From: Vannielia litorea
GTDB lineage: Bacteria > Pseudomonadota > Alphaproteobacteria > Rhodobacterales > Rhodobacteraceae
NCBI RefSeq assembly: GCF_900142295.1
Contig: NZ_FSRL01000001.1
Coordinates: 1,426,001-1,490,000 of the forward strand
DNA: 64,000 nt
Direction of reading: 5' to 3'
Below the pieces are notes generated by a model. The model was not told where the DNA came from. It was given only the letters and a program-made list of their open reading frames with translations, and did not search any database. Both the position numbers and the translations under genes were made by a program. Positions 25,064 to 33,653 of the stretch are shown here, piece after piece; within the stretch, counting starts at the first letter, position 1, and the number at the start of each line of letters is the position of its first letter.

Positions 25064-25843
25064 ATGGCAAAAACGCCACCGCACCATGACAATCCGCTCG
25101 ACCCCAAACCCTACCGGCGCCCCGGTTGGCTCGCGGGGCTTCGGTCGTCGTTCTTTACCGGCCTCGTCGTCGTCGGCCCCGTTGCGGTCACCATCTGGCT
25201 GATCTGGACGGTCGTCGGCTGGGTCGATGGCGTGGTGATGCCCTTCGTGCCGGGCGGCTATCACCCCGAAACCCTGGTGAACCGCTTCTTCAACTGCGAG
25301 GGCTGCGAGCCGATCCGGGTGAACATCCGGGGCGTCGGCGTTGTGGTCTTCCTGCTCTTCACGGTCTTCGTGGGCTGGATGGCCAAGGGATTTCTGGGGC
25401 GCTCCTTCCTGCGATGGGCCGAGAGCCTGGTGGACCGGATGCCGGTGGTTCGCTCCATCTACAACGGGCTGAAACAGATCGCGGAGACGGTCTTTGCCCA
25501 GACCGAGACCACCTTCGACAAGGCCTGTCTCGTGCAGTATCCGCGCAACGGGATCTGGGCGATTGCCTTCATTTCCACCAAGGCCAAGGGTGAAATCGCC
25601 AAGAAGGCTCCGCCGGAGGAGGACATGCTCTCGGTCTTCCTGCCGACCACGCCGAACCCGACCTCGGGCTTTCTGCTCTTCGTGCCGCGCTCGGATGTGA
25701 TCATCCTCGACATGTCGGTGGAAGATGCGGCCAAGCTGGTGATCTCGGCAGGGCTCGTCTACCCCTCCGACAAGATCCCCTCGGCCCTACCCGGCGCGGC
25801 GGAGGCGGTGAGCGAGGTGGAGAAGAAGAAGGGCGCGGCCTGA
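25064..25843 (+). CDS. DUF502 family membrane protein
   Basis: A 259-residue protein with two membrane segments (residues ~28-55 and ~88-108) and DUF502 motifs: GLVVVGPVAVTIWLIW, RMPVVRSIYNGLKQ and FVPRSDVIILDMSVEDAAKLVISAG. Function unknown; members are widespread inner-membrane proteins. The C-terminus ends in a charged tail. It follows psuG by 86 bp, with no obvious functional link. Confidence 0.88.
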   Translation: MAKTPPHHDNPLDPKPYRRPGWLAGLRSSFFTGLVVVGPVAVTIWLIWTVVGWVDGVVMPFVPGGYHPETLVNRFFNCEGCEPIRVNIRGVGVVVFLLFTVFVGWMAKGFLGRSFLRWAESLVDRMPVVRSIYNGLKQIAETVFAQTETTFDKACLVQYPRNGIWAIAFISTKAKGEIAKKAPPEEDMLSVFLPTTPNPTSGFLLFVPRSDVIILDMSVEDAAKLVISAGLVYPSDKIPSALPGAAEAVSEVEKKKGAA

Positions 25844-25980
25844 CCGGCCCTGCCCGCCACCCATTGCGGCAATTCTGCGACATTACCGCCACATCTTGTG
25901 GCTGACCCAAGCGCCTCCGTTGCAGGTTGAATGATTTTCCCTAAGTTCGCCGTGAGCAGACAAAAAATGGGAAAATCCCG

Positions 25981-26214
25981 ATGAAGCATATTGTTGCAGG
26001 CCTTCTTTCCGCCACCCTCGCCGTGCCCGCCTTCGCCGGCAATCTCGAAGAGCCGATCATGGAGCCGACCGTGACCGCCGATGCCGGCACCGGTGCGCCC
26101 GAGGCGCTCGTGAGCCGTGATGCGATTGCCGCCGACACCGCTGCGGCGGGCAGCCACGACATCATCGTGCCGATCGCCGCGCTCATCCTCTTCGGGGTCG
26201 GTATCGCCAACTGA
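25981..26214 (+). CDS. Small exported peptide with C-terminal hydrophobic tail
   Basis: A 77-residue product with a signal peptide (VAGLLSATLAVPAFAG), then LEEPIMEP and, after a polar linker, the hydrophobic tail DIIVPIAALILFGVGIAN. The same three-part plan recurs in short Rhodobacteraceae proteins, some mislabelled as enzymes. Function unknown. It could be a tail-anchored periplasmic peptide. It is followed by a strong hairpin. Confidence 0.7.
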   Translation: MKHIVAGLLSATLAVPAFAGNLEEPIMEPTVTADAGTGAPEALVSRDAIAADTAAAGSHDIIVPIAALILFGVGIAN

Positions 26215-26236
26215 GCTGACCGGCCGGCAGGGCTGC

Positions 26237-26268
26237 GGGCCGCGCGGAGGCATCCGCCGCGGCCCTTT
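26237..26268. terminator. Hairpin terminator between convergent genes
   Basis: GGGCCGCGCGGA pairs with TCCGCCGCGGCCC with one bulge, then TTT. It lies 22 bp past the small exported peptide gene and just before the end of the opposing patatin gene, so it may serve both. Confidence 0.55.
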
Positions 26269-26276
26269 GGCATGGC

Positions 26277-27374
26277 TCAGTGGTCGAAGGTGCGGCCCAA
26301 CCCGTCGCCGTAGATCGCGGCGAGATCAATGCTGCTCTCCTTGCCGACTTTCGGCCCATGCTCGCTGAGGAAGCGCGCTGCCGCGCGGCGGCCGGCCTCC
26401 TTCAGCTCGCTCATGACATAGGGATTGGGCACGGTCTTGGTGGCCACCGATAGGTCGTTCATCAGGTCGTCGTCCGAGATCATGTGGACGCGGACGTTCT
26501 TCATCGCCCCTTCGGCCAGCGTGCCGCTCTCGATCAGCCGATGGGCAAAGGCGATGGCGCGCAACTCGCTCATCAGCGCCGCGTTGAAGCTGATCTCGTT
26601 CACCCGGTTGGCGATGTCCTGCGGGGTCTGGGGCAGTTCCTCGCGCTCCAGCGGGTTGATGTTGATGATGATCACGTCGTCGGGCAGGTGCCGGGCGTAG
26701 AGCGGAAACAGTGCCGGATTGCCGGTGTAGCCGCCATCCCACCAGAACTCCTCGGTCAGGGTGACCGGATCCCTGGCCTGCACGGCGCGGAAGACGGTGG
26801 GCAGGCAGGCAGAGGCGAGGATCACGTTGGCGGTGATCTCCTCGCCGCGAAACACCCTTATGCGGCCGGTGCGGACGTTGGTGGCGGAGACGAAGAAATC
26901 GGGGCCTCTCGCGTGGCAGACGTGGGTGTAATCGAAGGCTTCGACGACCTTGCGCAGCGGGTTGTCGTAGAGCGGACCCAGGCTGTAGGGCGAGGCGATG
27001 CGGGCGGCGGTTTCGCTCATCCAGTAGAGCGGCGAGAACTCGATCATCCGGCTGACCACCTCGGCGGGCGGGGCAAAGGGCGCGAGCCATTGCGTGAGCG
27101 CGTTGTCGGGCAGTGCGCCCATCTGCTCCCAGAGCCAATCGAGGTTGGCGCGGGCCAGGCGGTTGCCCTCGTCCACGTCGCCACTGGCCAGCCCGCGCAC
27201 CAGGCCGGCCTTCAGCGCCGCGCCGTTGACCGCCCCGGCGGAGGTGCCGGAGATCGCCGCCACCTCGAAATCGCCGGTTTCAAGCAGCCTGTCGAGCACG
27301 CCCCAGGTGAAGGCGCCATGGGCCCCTCCCCCCTGGAGTGCGAGATTGACTGCAAGTTTCTTCTTGCCGGCCAT
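26277..27374 (-). CDS. Patatin-like phospholipase
   Basis: A 365-residue enzyme with the oxyanion GGGAHG at residues 15-20, nucleophile elbow GTSAG (Ser45) and the catalytic Asp in DGG (Asp213), forming a Ser-Asp dyad. These enzymes cleave acyl esters of phospholipids or related lipids. It starts 1 bp after the bdhA stop, so the two are co-expressed, perhaps in polyhydroxybutyrate or lipid turnover (inference). Confidence 0.92.
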   Translation of the reverse strand: MAGKKKLAVNLALQGGGAHGAFTWGVLDRLLETGDFEVAAISGTSAGAVNGAALKAGLVRGLASGDVDEGNRLARANLDWLWEQMGALPDNALTQWLAPFAPPAEVVSRMIEFSPLYWMSETAARIASPYSLGPLYDNPLRKVVEAFDYTHVCHARGPDFFVSATNVRTGRIRVFRGEEITANVILASACLPTVFRAVQARDPVTLTEEFWWDGGYTGNPALFPLYARHLPDDVIIININPLEREELPQTPQDIANRVNEISFNAALMSELRAIAFAHRLIESGTLAEGAMKNVRVHMISDDDLMNDLSVATKTVPNPYVMSELKEAGRRAAARFLSEHGPKVGKESSIDLAAIYGDGLGRTFDH

Positions 27375-27375
27375 C

Positions 27376-28149
27376 TCAGCTCGCCGTCCAGCCGCCGTCG
27401 GCGCTGATCGTGGTGCCGGTGATCTGGGAGGCGTGGTCGGAGCAGAGGAAGACGGCGAGGCCGCCCAGCTGCTCGACGGTGACGAACTCCTTGGAGGGCT
27501 GCTTCTGGAGGATCACCTTTTCGACCACCTCATCCTCGCTCATCTTGTATTCCTTGGCGGTGTCGGGGATCTGCGACTCGACCAGCGGGGTCAGAACGTA
27601 GCCGGGGCAGATGGCGTTGGCGGTGATGTTCTCGCGGGCGGTCTCGAGGCCGACCGTCTTGGTCATGCCGACGATGCCGTGCTTGGCGGAAATGTAGGCC
27701 GACTTGAAGGGCGAGGCGCGCAAGCCATGGGCGGAGGCGATGTTGATCACCCGGCCCCAGCCCGCCTTGCGCATCATCGGCAGGGCGGCGGCGATGGTGT
27801 GGAAGGCGGAGCTGAGGTTGATGGCGATGATCGCATCCCACTTCTCGGCCGGGAACTCGTCGATCGGGGCGACGTGCTGGATGCCGGCGTTGTTGACCAG
27901 GATGTCGCAGGCGCCGGCCTGTTCGATCAGCGCGCGGCACTCGTCGCCCTTGGACATGTCGGCCTTGATGTAGCGGGCCTCGACACCGTGGGCGCGGCCG
28001 ATCTCCTCGGCGAGCGCGTGGTCTTCCTTGCGGTCGGTGAACGAGTTGAGCACCACGTTGGCGCCGGCGCCGGCCAGGGCCCGCGCCACGCCAAGGCCGA
28101 TGCCGGAGTTGGACCCGGTGATGACGGCGGTCTTGCCTTTGAGAGACAT
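27376..28149 (-). CDS. bdhA: D-3-hydroxybutyrate dehydrogenase
   Basis: A 257-residue short-chain dehydrogenase: TGSNSGIG at residues 11-18, and catalytic Asn111, Ser139, Tyr152 and Lys156. The ends of the protein (VILQKQPSKEFVTVEQLGGLAVFLCSD) match 3-hydroxybutyrate dehydrogenases, which interconvert 3-hydroxybutyrate and acetoacetate. The ATG at 28149 has a perfect AAGGAG site; a longer upstream frame is ignored. Confidence 0.92.
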   Translation of the reverse strand: MSLKGKTAVITGSNSGIGLGVARALAGAGANVVLNSFTDRKEDHALAEEIGRAHGVEARYIKADMSKGDECRALIEQAGACDILVNNAGIQHVAPIDEFPAEKWDAIIAINLSSAFHTIAAALPMMRKAGWGRVINIASAHGLRASPFKSAYISAKHGIVGMTKTVGLETARENITANAICPGYVLTPLVESQIPDTAKEYKMSEDEVVEKVILQKQPSKEFVTVEQLGGLAVFLCSDHASQITGTTISADGGWTAS

Positions 28150-28408
28150 CGCTCTTCTCCTTGTGCGAAATTCCGTTGGTGCGGAGCATAGATGCTGCAC
28201 CTGCAAAGGAAACGGGGAATGTCACCCCGGGGTCCGGCCCTGCGTCAGAATGTCGGGGCCTGGGGGTGCGTGCGCTCGCGGCTTCGTGACCGGAAGGCTG
28301 CCCTGCGGGCGACGCTTGTGATTGAGCCTGTGGCGGGTGCCGTGATAGGCGGCGGTCCAGCCGATTTCAGCCGCGAAGCCGCTCCGGATCCATGCCGGAC
28401 ATCGGGCC

Positions 28409-28438
28409 AAAAAAAAAGCGCCCGCACAAGGCGGGCGC
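28409..28438 (-). terminator. Rho-independent terminator of the candidate sRNA
   Basis: GCGCCCGC pairs perfectly with GCGGGCGC around a 5-base loop; nine Ts follow on the minus strand. It is the strongest intrinsic terminator in the window. Confidence 0.9.
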
Positions 28439-28514
28439 AAGTTATTGAGGCAGGTTTCATACAGGCAAGAAACCTATCGAGCAGTGCCCTCTTTATACGC
28501 GTTCCGCCGCGTAT
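28409..28514 (-). ncRNA. Candidate small RNA (about 105 nt)
   Basis: Read on the minus strand, three clean hairpins follow each other: ATACGCG/CGCGTAT (28495-28514), AGGTTTC/GAAACCT (28452-28475) and a terminator of eight GC-rich pairs followed by nine Ts (28409-28438). No gene lies upstream on this strand to account for the terminator, and the small frames here do not look coding. No known family was recognised and no minus-strand promoter is obvious. Confidence 0.5.
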
Positions 28515-28529
28515 GTCCAAGGTAAAAGT

Positions 28530-28558
28530 TTGAAAAGGCTGAACTCCGCCGTTAGGAT
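28530..28558 (+). promoter_or_regulatory. Sigma-70-type promoter of the YejA-like gene
   Basis: TTGAAA and TAGGAT separated by exactly 17 bp, about 42 bp upstream of the ATG at 28600. Confidence 0.6.
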
Positions 28559-28599
28559 TTCGGTCAAATAAACAAGGGCAGACAGGGATTGTTGCCAAT

Positions 28600-30417
28600 A
28601 TGGCCTATGATTTTTTCCGAACCACATCACGGGTTTGCGCGATAGCGGCGCTGGTTGTCGCGGGGGGATTCGTCTCTGCGGAGCCAAAGCACGGAATCGC
28701 GATGTATGGTGAGCCGGCCTTGCCGCCCGATTTTGCCGCCCTGCCCTATGTCAATCCGGACGCGCCGAAAGGCGGGGAGTACGTGCAGAGCGAGATCGGC
28801 AGTTTCGACTCGATGCACCCGTTCATCCTCAAGGGCCGTGCGCCCTGGGCCTGGCAGACCTTCGGCTTCGAGAGCCTGATGGGGCGCAGCCAGGACGAGC
28901 CCTTCACGCTCTACGGCGTGCTGGCGGAGACGGTGGAGACCGGGCCGAACCGCGAGTGGGTCGAGTTCACCCTGCGGCCGGAGGCGAAGTTCAACGACGG
29001 CTCGCCGCTGACGGTGGAAGATGTGATGTGGTCTTACGAGACCCTCGGCACATTGGGCCACCCGCGCTACCACACCGCCTGGGGCAAGGTCGCCAGCATG
29101 GAGAAGGTGGGCGAGCGCGGCGTGCGCTTCACCTTCAACGAGGCCGACAACGAACTGGCCCTGCTGATGGGCATGCGCCCGATCCTGAAGAAGGCCGATT
29201 GGGAGGGCGTGGACTTCGAGGAGGCCTCGATGCGGGTGCCGGTGGGCTCGGGGCCCTACGTCATCGACAACATCGACCCGGGCCGCTCGATCACGCTCAA
29301 GCGCAACCCCGACTGGTGGGGCAAGGACCTGCCGTTCTATCGCGGGCAGCACAACTTCGACACCCTGCGTTACGAGTGGTTCGGCGATGGCGACGTGGCT
29401 TTCGAGGCGTTTCGGGCGGGCGAGCTGAGCTACAACCGCGAGAACAACGTGGCCAAGTGGAACAGCTCCTACGACTTTCCGGGCGTGCAGTCGGGCGACG
29501 TGGTGAAGGCGATGATCCCGCACAAGCGCCCCTCGGGCATCACCGGGCTGGTGATGAACACCCGGCTGCCGCTCTTTGCCGACTGGCGCGTGCGCGAGGC
29601 GATGATCCTCGCGTTCAACTACGAGTTCATCTCCGAAAAGCTGAACGACGGCGGCGATCCGCGGATCTGCTCCTATTTCTGCAACTCCGAGCTGGCGATG
29701 CAGCCCGGCCCGGCGCAGGGCAAGGTGGCCGAGCTGCTGGCGCCCTTTGCGGCCGATCTGCCGCCGGGCACGCTGGAGGGCTACACGCTGCCCGTGGGCG
29801 ACGGCAGCGTGCGCAACCGGGCCAACCTGCGCGCCGCGATGGACCTGCTCAACGAGGCCGGCTGGCGCGTGGATGACGCGGGCGTGCTGCGCAACGAGGC
29901 GGGAGAGGCCTTTGCCTTCGAGATCTTGCTTCAGACCGGTGCGCCGCAGCCCGCCAACATCGCCGAGCTCTACGTGGAGGCGCTGAAGCGGCTGGGGATG
30001 CAGGTGACCATCGAGGCGATCGACCGGGCACAATACAAGGAGCGCACCGACGCCTATGACTTCGAGATGACCTGGTACACCCGGCCCCTGAGCATGTCGC
30101 CCGGCAACGAGCAGATCCTCTACTGGGGCTCCCAGGGCGTGACCGAGCCCGGAAGCCGCAACTGGATGGGCATGAACTCGCCTGCCGCCGAGGCGATGGT
30201 GAAAGCCATGCTCGAGACCGATGACCGGGAGGTGTTTCTGGCCGCCGTGCGCGGGCTCGACCGGGTGCTGACGGCGGGGCGCTACGTGATCCCGATCTGG
30301 TACAGCCCCGAGGCGCGGCTCGCGTTCAAGAAGCAGATGAAATACAACGCCGACCACCTGCCCGCCTATGGCGACTGGGCCGGGTTCCTGCCTGACGTCT
30401 GGTGGTGGGAGGAGTGA
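28600..30417 (+). CDS. YejA-like extracellular peptide-binding protein (family 5)
   Basis: A 605-residue protein with an N-terminal signal sequence (ending GGFVSAEP) and the MppA/DppA/YejA fold; PYVNPDAPKGGEYV near residue 50 and the C-terminal WYSPEARLAFKKQMKYN are typical of YejA relatives, which take up oligopeptides and microcin-like compounds. No permease or ATPase genes follow it, so it is an orphan here and must use partners elsewhere. A clear promoter precedes it. Confidence 0.88.
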   Translation: MAYDFFRTTSRVCAIAALVVAGGFVSAEPKHGIAMYGEPALPPDFAALPYVNPDAPKGGEYVQSEIGSFDSMHPFILKGRAPWAWQTFGFESLMGRSQDEPFTLYGVLAETVETGPNREWVEFTLRPEAKFNDGSPLTVEDVMWSYETLGTLGHPRYHTAWGKVASMEKVGERGVRFTFNEADNELALLMGMRPILKKADWEGVDFEEASMRVPVGSGPYVIDNIDPGRSITLKRNPDWWGKDLPFYRGQHNFDTLRYEWFGDGDVAFEAFRAGELSYNRENNVAKWNSSYDFPGVQSGDVVKAMIPHKRPSGITGLVMNTRLPLFADWRVREAMILAFNYEFISEKLNDGGDPRICSYFCNSELAMQPGPAQGKVAELLAPFAADLPPGTLEGYTLPVGDGSVRNRANLRAAMDLLNEAGWRVDDAGVLRNEAGEAFAFEILLQTGAPQPANIAELYVEALKRLGMQVTIEAIDRAQYKERTDAYDFEMTWYTRPLSMSPGNEQILYWGSQGVTEPGSRNWMGMNSPAAEAMVKAMLETDDREVFLAAVRGLDRVLTAGRYVIPIWYSPEARLAFKKQMKYNADHLPAYGDWAGFLPDVWWWEE

Positions 30418-30552
30418 TCCCGGCGGGGTTTCCGCTCGGTCGTTAACCGCCTGTTAAGTAACCGTTCCTAGCCTTTCCGCCCATCAACCACGACGCGAAT
30501 TGATGGGAATCGGATAATGCGCTACGCTCCGGAAGACTTGGGAGGATTATCG

Positions 30553-30783
30553 ATGGCCTGGAAACAGCTCTTCGAGAACTGGGCGGATGCCCTGCCGAAG
30601 ATCACGGCGCTCTACCCACATGTCGATGCGGTCGCCTTGCAGCGCTTTCGCGGCAACCGCTCGCTCTTCGTGGCCTATCTCGCGGCGACCCACGACCTTA
30701 CGCTGCGCGAGGCCGAGGAAGGGGTGGACGACATGCTGATGCGCTTCGGGCGCTGCGCGATGACCCGGCCCGAGGCTGCCTGA
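30553..30783 (+). CDS. Small CsbD-like protein (weak resemblance)
   Basis: A 76-residue soluble protein of unknown function. A GGGAGG site 7 bp before the ATG at 30553 decides this start over the one at 30517. The pattern WKQL...W, a central LxRFxGNR and a final EAEEGVDDML is reminiscent of CsbD stress proteins, but the identity is weak. It lies alone between the binding-protein gene and a convergent regulator. Confidence 0.65.
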   Translation: MAWKQLFENWADALPKITALYPHVDAVALQRFRGNRSLFVAYLAATHDLTLREAEEGVDDMLMRFGRCAMTRPEAA

Positions 30784-30807
30784 CGGCCCGGCGCCCGCCC
30801 CCTGACC

Positions 30808-31428
30808 TCAGACCAGAGACGTGACCCAGAGGATGGTGGCATCCTCGTCGCTGACCGACACCACGTTGTGGCCCATGGTGGCGTCGTAATAGGCGCTGTC
30901 GCCCCGCCGCAGCTCCACCGGCGCGTAGAACTCGGTGTAGAGCGTGATCACCCCGGTCAGCACGTAGAGAAACTCCTCGCCGTCGTGGCGGACCCAGCCG
31001 GAGAACTCCTCCATCCGGCGGGCACGGATGCGGGCGCGGTAAGGCAGCATCTTCTTTTGCGTCAGCTGTGAGCCGAGCAGGTCGTGCTCATAGGTGGGGG
31101 TAAGCTGGTGGTCGCCCTCGCCGGCCTTGGTGATCGCCATCCGGCCGTTGACCTTTTCCTCGGCCGGGGGCGTGAAGAGCTGGGGCAGCGAGATCTTGAG
31201 GCCCTCGGCGAGCTTTTTTACCGCGTCATAGGTGGGCGACATCTGGCCGTTCTCGATTTTCGACAGCGTCGAGCGGGCAAGGCCTGCCTGGCGGGCGGCC
31301 TGCTCGAGCGTCCAGCCCTGCGCGGTGCGCAGGCTCCGCACCCGCTCGCCCAGATCGAGCGGCGCGGCCTCGGCCTGCTGACCGCTTTCCCGCGCGATGC
31401 GGATCAGGCTCTTCGGGTCGTTTCCCAT
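30808..31428 (-). CDS. XRE-family regulator with C-terminal cupin domain
   Basis: A 206-residue regulator: helix-turn-helix at residues 26-80 (LGERVRSLRTAQGWTLEQAA, STLSKIENG) and a cupin sensor at ~125-205 (EEFLYVLTGVITLY, GDSAYYDATMGHNV). The HTH-cupin architecture usually responds to small molecules such as polyamines or amino acids. It is divergent from the acyl-CoA synthetase gene, 67 bp away, which makes that gene a possible target. Confidence 0.9.
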   Translation of the reverse strand: MGNDPKSLIRIARESGQQAEAAPLDLGERVRSLRTAQGWTLEQAARQAGLARSTLSKIENGQMSPTYDAVKKLAEGLKISLPQLFTPPAEEKVNGRMAITKAGEGDHQLTPTYEHDLLGSQLTQKKMLPYRARIRARRMEEFSGWVRHDGEEFLYVLTGVITLYTEFYAPVELRRGDSAYYDATMGHNVVSVSDEDATILWVTSLV

Positions 31429-31495
31429 GGATCGCCGGTTTAGGGGCGCGCGGAGGGCCTTGCAAGCGGGCTCGGGGAGGGCTAGCAGAATTCAC

Positions 31496-32956
31496 ATGCT
31501 GGCCCCCTGCCCCTCTCCCTTCAACATGGCCGCCTATGTGCTTGAGGCCGCGCGGGAAAACCCCGGCAAGACGGCCCTGGTGATCGCCGGACCGGCGAAG
31601 GCGCAGCGGTGGCGCTATGGCGAGATCCGGGCCCATGTGGCGGCGATTGCGGCCGGGCTCCTTGGCCATGGCCTGCAACCCGGCGACCGGGTGCTGCTGC
31701 GGCTGGGCAACACGGTGGAATTTCCGCTGGCCTATCTGGGCGCGCTCTGGGCCGGGCTGGTGCCGGTGCCCACCTCCGCCGCCCTGACCGTGCCCGAGAT
31801 CACCGCCATCGCCGCCGACCTGCGCCCGGCCCTGGTGATCGCCGGCGCGGAGGTGCCGCTGCCCGCGCACCCTGCCCCGGTGCTGCCCGAGGCTGCCCTG
31901 CACGAGATGGAGGGCGAGGTGGCGCCGCAGATGGGCGACCCGGAGCGGCTGGGCTACGTCATCTACACCTCCGGCACCTCCGGCAGGCCGCGGGGCGTGA
32001 TGCATGCGCATCGCGCCGTCTGGGCGCGGCGGATGATGTGGGAGGGCTGGTACGACCTGCGCGAGGACGACCGGATGCTTCACGCCGGCGCCTTCAACTG
32101 GACCTATACGCTGGGCACCGGGCTGATGGACCCCTGGGCGCGCGGGGCCACGGCCGTGATCCCCGCCGCCGGGGTCAAGCCGGAACAGCTGCCGCTGCTG
32201 ATGGCTCGCCATGACGCCACGCTTTTTGCCGCTGCACCCGGGGTTTACCGGCAGATGTTGAGGCAGGTCCCCGAGATCCGTGCGCCGAAGCTGCGGCATG
32301 GCCTGTCTGCGGGTGAGAAGCTGCCCGAGGCGACCCGCACGGCCTGGACGGCGGCGACGGGCACGGAGATCTACGAGGCGCTCGGCATGTCGGAATGCTC
32401 CACCTATGTGTCGGGTAGCCCGGCACGGCCCGCGCCCGAGGGGGCCAGCGGATACCCGCAGCCGGGACGGCGGATCCGGGTGGGCGAGGACGGGCACCTG
32501 GCCATTCACCGCAGCGATCCCGGCCTGATGCTGGGCTATCTCGACGCACCCGAGGAGACCGCGGCCCGCCATGACGGCGACTGGTTTCTGACCGGCGACA
32601 CGGTGGCGGAGGGGCCGGACGGCGCCATCACCTACCTGGGGCGCAACGACGACATGATGAACGCGGGCGGCTACCGGGTGTCGCCGCTGGAGGTGGAGGC
32701 CGCGATGACGGACCACCCCGGCATCATCGCCGCCGCTGCGGTGGAGGCCGAAGTGAAGCCCGGCACCACGGTGATCCGGTGCTTCTATGTCGGACCGGAA
32801 GGCATTGATGAATCGCATCTTTCCGATTTCGCCGCCAGTCGGCTCGCGCGGTACAAATGCCCTCGCGTCTTCACCCGGATAGAGGCGCTGCCCTCCAACG
32901 CCAACGGCAAGATCAACCGGACGCTCCTGCGCCACCGGCCTCTCGACCCTGCGTAG
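31496..32956 (+). CDS. AMP-forming acyl-CoA synthetase (benzoate-CoA ligase-like)
   Basis: A 486-residue adenylate-forming enzyme: P-loop YTSGTSGRPRG near residue 160, YEALGMSECS, LTGDT and the C-terminal catalytic Lys in NGKINR. It couples an organic acid to CoA. Length is a little short for the family. The ATG at 31496 is chosen since the longer frame overlaps the divergent regulator. The acid cannot be told. Confidence 0.88.
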   Translation: MLAPCPSPFNMAAYVLEAARENPGKTALVIAGPAKAQRWRYGEIRAHVAAIAAGLLGHGLQPGDRVLLRLGNTVEFPLAYLGALWAGLVPVPTSAALTVPEITAIAADLRPALVIAGAEVPLPAHPAPVLPEAALHEMEGEVAPQMGDPERLGYVIYTSGTSGRPRGVMHAHRAVWARRMMWEGWYDLREDDRMLHAGAFNWTYTLGTGLMDPWARGATAVIPAAGVKPEQLPLLMARHDATLFAAAPGVYRQMLRQVPEIRAPKLRHGLSAGEKLPEATRTAWTAATGTEIYEALGMSECSTYVSGSPARPAPEGASGYPQPGRRIRVGEDGHLAIHRSDPGLMLGYLDAPEETAARHDGDWFLTGDTVAEGPDGAITYLGRNDDMMNAGGYRVSPLEVEAAMTDHPGIIAAAAVEAEVKPGTTVIRCFYVGPEGIDESHLSDFAASRLARYKCPRVFTRIEALPSNANGKINRTLLRHRPLDPA

Positions 32957-33008
32957 ACGCACTGCTTTCGCTCTTTTCCCCGCGCGCGCGGCGTGACAAA
33001 CCACTCCC

Positions 33009-33653
33009 ATGATCAAGCTCGACATCTTCTCCGACCCGATCTGCCCCTGGTGTTTCGTCGGCAAGACCCTGCTGGACCGCGCCCTGGCGGAGGCACCGCA
33101 GAACCCGTTTACCATCGAGTACCACCCGTTTCAGCTGAACCCCGACATGCCCAAGGGCGGGATGGACCGGCGCAGCTACCTGGAAGCCAAGTTCGGCGGC
33201 AAGGAGCAGGCGGTGAAGGTCTATGGCCGGATTGCGGAGGCGGCCGAAGAGGCCGGGCTGATGCTGAACCTGGCCACCATAGAGCGCACGCCGAACACGC
33301 TCGATGCTCATCGGGTGATCCATTGGGCCGGTCTGGAGCAACGGCAAATCCCTGTAGTTTCAATGCTCTTCGAAGCATACTTCATGCAGGGGCGCGATAT
33401 CGAGGACCCGGAGGTTCTGGCCGATATCGCGGATTCCGCCGGCTGCGATGCCGCCGTGATCCGCCGCCTGCTGGAGAGCGATGCCGATGCCGATGACATC
33501 CGGGCCCGCGACGCCCATGCCCGCGAACGCGGCGTCACCGCGGTGCCGACCCATATCATCGCCGGTCAGCACGTGGTGCCGGGGTCGCAGCCGCCGGAGC
33601 TGTGGCTGAAGCTCATCGAAGAGATCAACGGCCAGATCGGAACGCTTCGGTGA
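33009..33653 (+). CDS. DsbA/FrnE-family oxidoreductase
   Basis: A 214-residue thioredoxin-fold protein with a CPWC active site (Cys12-Cys15) at the end of the first strand, SDPICPWCFVGK, and the late cis-Pro loop GVTAVPTHII, as in FrnE-like cytoplasmic DsbA proteins. No signal peptide. Its stop overlaps the start of the efflux pump (GTGA), so the two are co-translated. Confidence 0.9.
   Translation: MIKLDIFSDPICPWCFVGKTLLDRALAEAPQNPFTIEYHPFQLNPDMPKGGMDRRSYLEAKFGGKEQAVKVYGRIAEAAEEAGLMLNLATIERTPNTLDAHRVIHWAGLEQRQIPVVSMLFEAYFMQGRDIEDPEVLADIADSAGCDAAVIRRLLESDADADDIRARDAHARERGVTAVPTHIIAGQHVVPGSQPPELWLKLIEEINGQIGTLR

Larger units (their letters stand above)
28150..28599. other. Intergenic region holding a probable sRNA and a promoter
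   Basis: 450 bases without a protein gene. It contains the minus-strand sRNA candidate (28409-28514) and a good plus-strand promoter (28530-28558) for the downstream binding-protein gene. 28150-28408 shows nothing I can assign. Confidence 0.6.

Noticed and set aside
28493..28687. A 64-codon minus-strand frame that might explain the terminator at 28409
   Set aside because: It overlaps the start and promoter of the YejA-like gene, lacks a ribosome site and has a random-looking product, so an sRNA is the better reading.
31226..33115. A long minus-strand frame opposite the acyl-CoA synthetase gene
   Set aside because: It crosses two real genes and has shadow composition; the plus-strand synthetase motifs are intact.
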